A DNA stretch of 64,000 nt from positions 124,001 to 188,000 of the forward strand of contig NZ_JPER01000003.1 of NCBI RefSeq assembly GCF_000753715.1. Reading direction: 5' to 3'. This document shows, piece by piece, positions 63,281-64,000 of this stretch. Position 1 is the first letter of the stretch, and every line of letters starts with the position of its first letter. This DNA is from Pseudidiomarina salinarum. GTDB taxonomy: Bacteria; Pseudomonadota; Gammaproteobacteria; Enterobacterales; Alteromonadaceae. The notes below the pieces were generated by a model. The model was given only the letters and a program-made list of their open reading frames with translations, did not search any database and was not told the origin of the DNA. The position numbers and the translations under genes are program-made.

Positions 63281-64000
63281 ATGTCAGTTATAAATACAAA
63301 TATCACGGCGATGATTGGTCAGAACAACCTGTCAAAGTCGCAGTCTGCACTGCAAACCTCGATGGAGCGCCTGTCATCTGGCCTGCGTATCAACAGTTCA
63401 AAAGATGATGCGGCTGGCCAAGCAATCGCCAATAAAATGAGCGCCCAAATCACCGGTATGAACCAGGCGAGCCGTAACGCAAACGACGGTATCTCACTGG
63501 TACAAACAATGGAAGGTGGCCTGAACCAAATCAACGACAACCTGCAACGTATTCGTGAGCTGGCGGTTCAAGGTGCTAACGACACCAATACTTTAGAAGA
63601 CCGCGCTGCGATTAAAACTGAAATCACTGAGCGCATCGCTGAAATCGATCGGATCGCTGGCAGTGCAAACTTCAACGGTACTAGCCTGTTGAATGGCGCA
63701 GCAGCCCTGAACATCCAGGTCGGTGCTGGCACTGGCGCTGGTGATGTTATTACGGTAAACACGGTTGATGCTACTGCTACAGGCCTTGCCGTCACTGCGC
63801 CAGCAACTGATGACCACGCTGGTTACCAGGGACTGATTGATCAGGTTGACGCCGCAACGGGAACTCTGGATACGCAACGCGCTACTCTGGGTTCTACTCT
63901 GAACCGTTTCGATTCAGTAATTGAGAACCTGGCAACAACTTCTACTAACCTGTCAGCTGCCCGCTCACGTATCGAAGACGCTGACTATGCCGTAGAAGTC
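63281..64000 (+). CDS. fliC: Flagellin FliC (partial, C-terminus beyond window)
   Basis: The filament protein starts MSVINTNITAMIGQNNLSKSQ and is cut at codon 240. The D0/D1 N-terminal helices (SSGLRINSSKDDAAGQAIANKM) and the start of the C-terminal D1/D0 (NRFDSVIENLATTSTNLSAARSRIEDADYAVEV) are both inside the window with only about 35 residues missing. The centre is only about 60 residues, so the protein lacks the D2/D3 outer domains and should total about 275 residues. It has a sigma-28 promoter and is divergent from the PilZ-HD-GYP gene. Confidence 0.96.
   Translation, partial: MSVINTNITAMIGQNNLSKSQSALQTSMERLSSGLRINSSKDDAAGQAIANKMSAQITGMNQASRNANDGISLVQTMEGGLNQINDNLQRIRELAVQGANDTNTLEDRAAIKTEITERIAEIDRIAGSANFNGTSLLNGAAALNIQVGAGTGAGDVITVNTVDATATGLAVTAPATDDHAGYQGLIDQVDAATGTLDTQRATLGSTLNRFDSVIENLATTSTNLSAARSRIEDADYAVEV

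Overview
The window is chromosomal DNA from a gammaproteobacterium, most likely of the Alteromonadales. The gene order around dnaA (gyrB-recF-dnaN-dnaA | rpmH-rnpA-yidD-yidC-mnmE, with glyQS, tag, fadBA, slt, trkHA, rsmB-fmt-def, dprA-smg-yrdD-tsaC-hemF-aroE on one side) is the one known from Shewanella- and Idiomarina-type genomes. Base composition looks close to 50% G+C by eye. I saw no insertion sequences, prophage, tRNA, rRNA or CRISPR array. The genus cannot be fixed from the sequence alone.

Layout. 1-9.7 kb: purine genes (purK partial, purE), a membrane GGDEF protein with a broken signature, an isochorismatase-fold hydrolase, a cold-shock gene with a long leader, cysE, a secreted amidohydrolase, and the yihI - (candidate CsrB/CsrC RNA) - cytochrome c4 - engB block. 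9.7-26.9 kb: polA, a small orphan gene, then the minus-strand aroE-to-dprA operon, the def-fmt-rsmB-trkA operon and the opposing slt-yigZ-trkH operon. 27-34.9 kb: fadBA behind two PsrA-like operators, tusA, a GNAT/tag pair and glyQS. 34.9-45.1 kb: the replication-origin neighbourhood, with dnaA-dnaN-recF-gyrB leaving to the left and rpmH-rnpA-yidD-yidC-mnmE to the right. 45.1-48.6 kb: an accessory block with a flavin reductase and a four-gene operon (split YeeE/YedE-type transporter, lipoprotein with NPCAA repeats and a phosphatase-like domain, His-rich orphan). 48.6-64 kb: a flagellar locus (fliA, a reduced flhG, an enlarged flhF, flhA, flhB, motBA, flhDC, an flhB-like flhX, fliK-like, fliT, fliS, fliD, a YcgR/PilZ-HD-GYP fusion, fliC partial).

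How it fits together. The flagellar locus has a readable hierarchy. FlhDC sits at the top and FliA (sigma-28) below it. I found four sigma-28 promoters with exact 15-base spacing between TAAA/TTAA and the GCCGATAA-like box, driving motAB, fliDST and followers, the PilZ-HD-GYP gene and fliC. Its order resembles the FlhDC-controlled loci of Halomonas- and Burkholderia-type bacteria rather than the FlrABC polar loci usual in Alteromonadales. FlhG has lost its ATPase P-loop but kept the N-terminal DQAxGLR motif, and its partner FlhF carries about 320 extra residues.

Most interesting points: the reduced-FlhG/extended-FlhF pair, the candidate CsrB/CsrC RNA at the syntenic csrC position, the YcgR-HD-GYP fusion under a sigma-28 promoter, the YeeE/NPCAA-lipoprotein/His-rich operon, and a structured element after polA at the position where E. 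coli keeps Spot 42.
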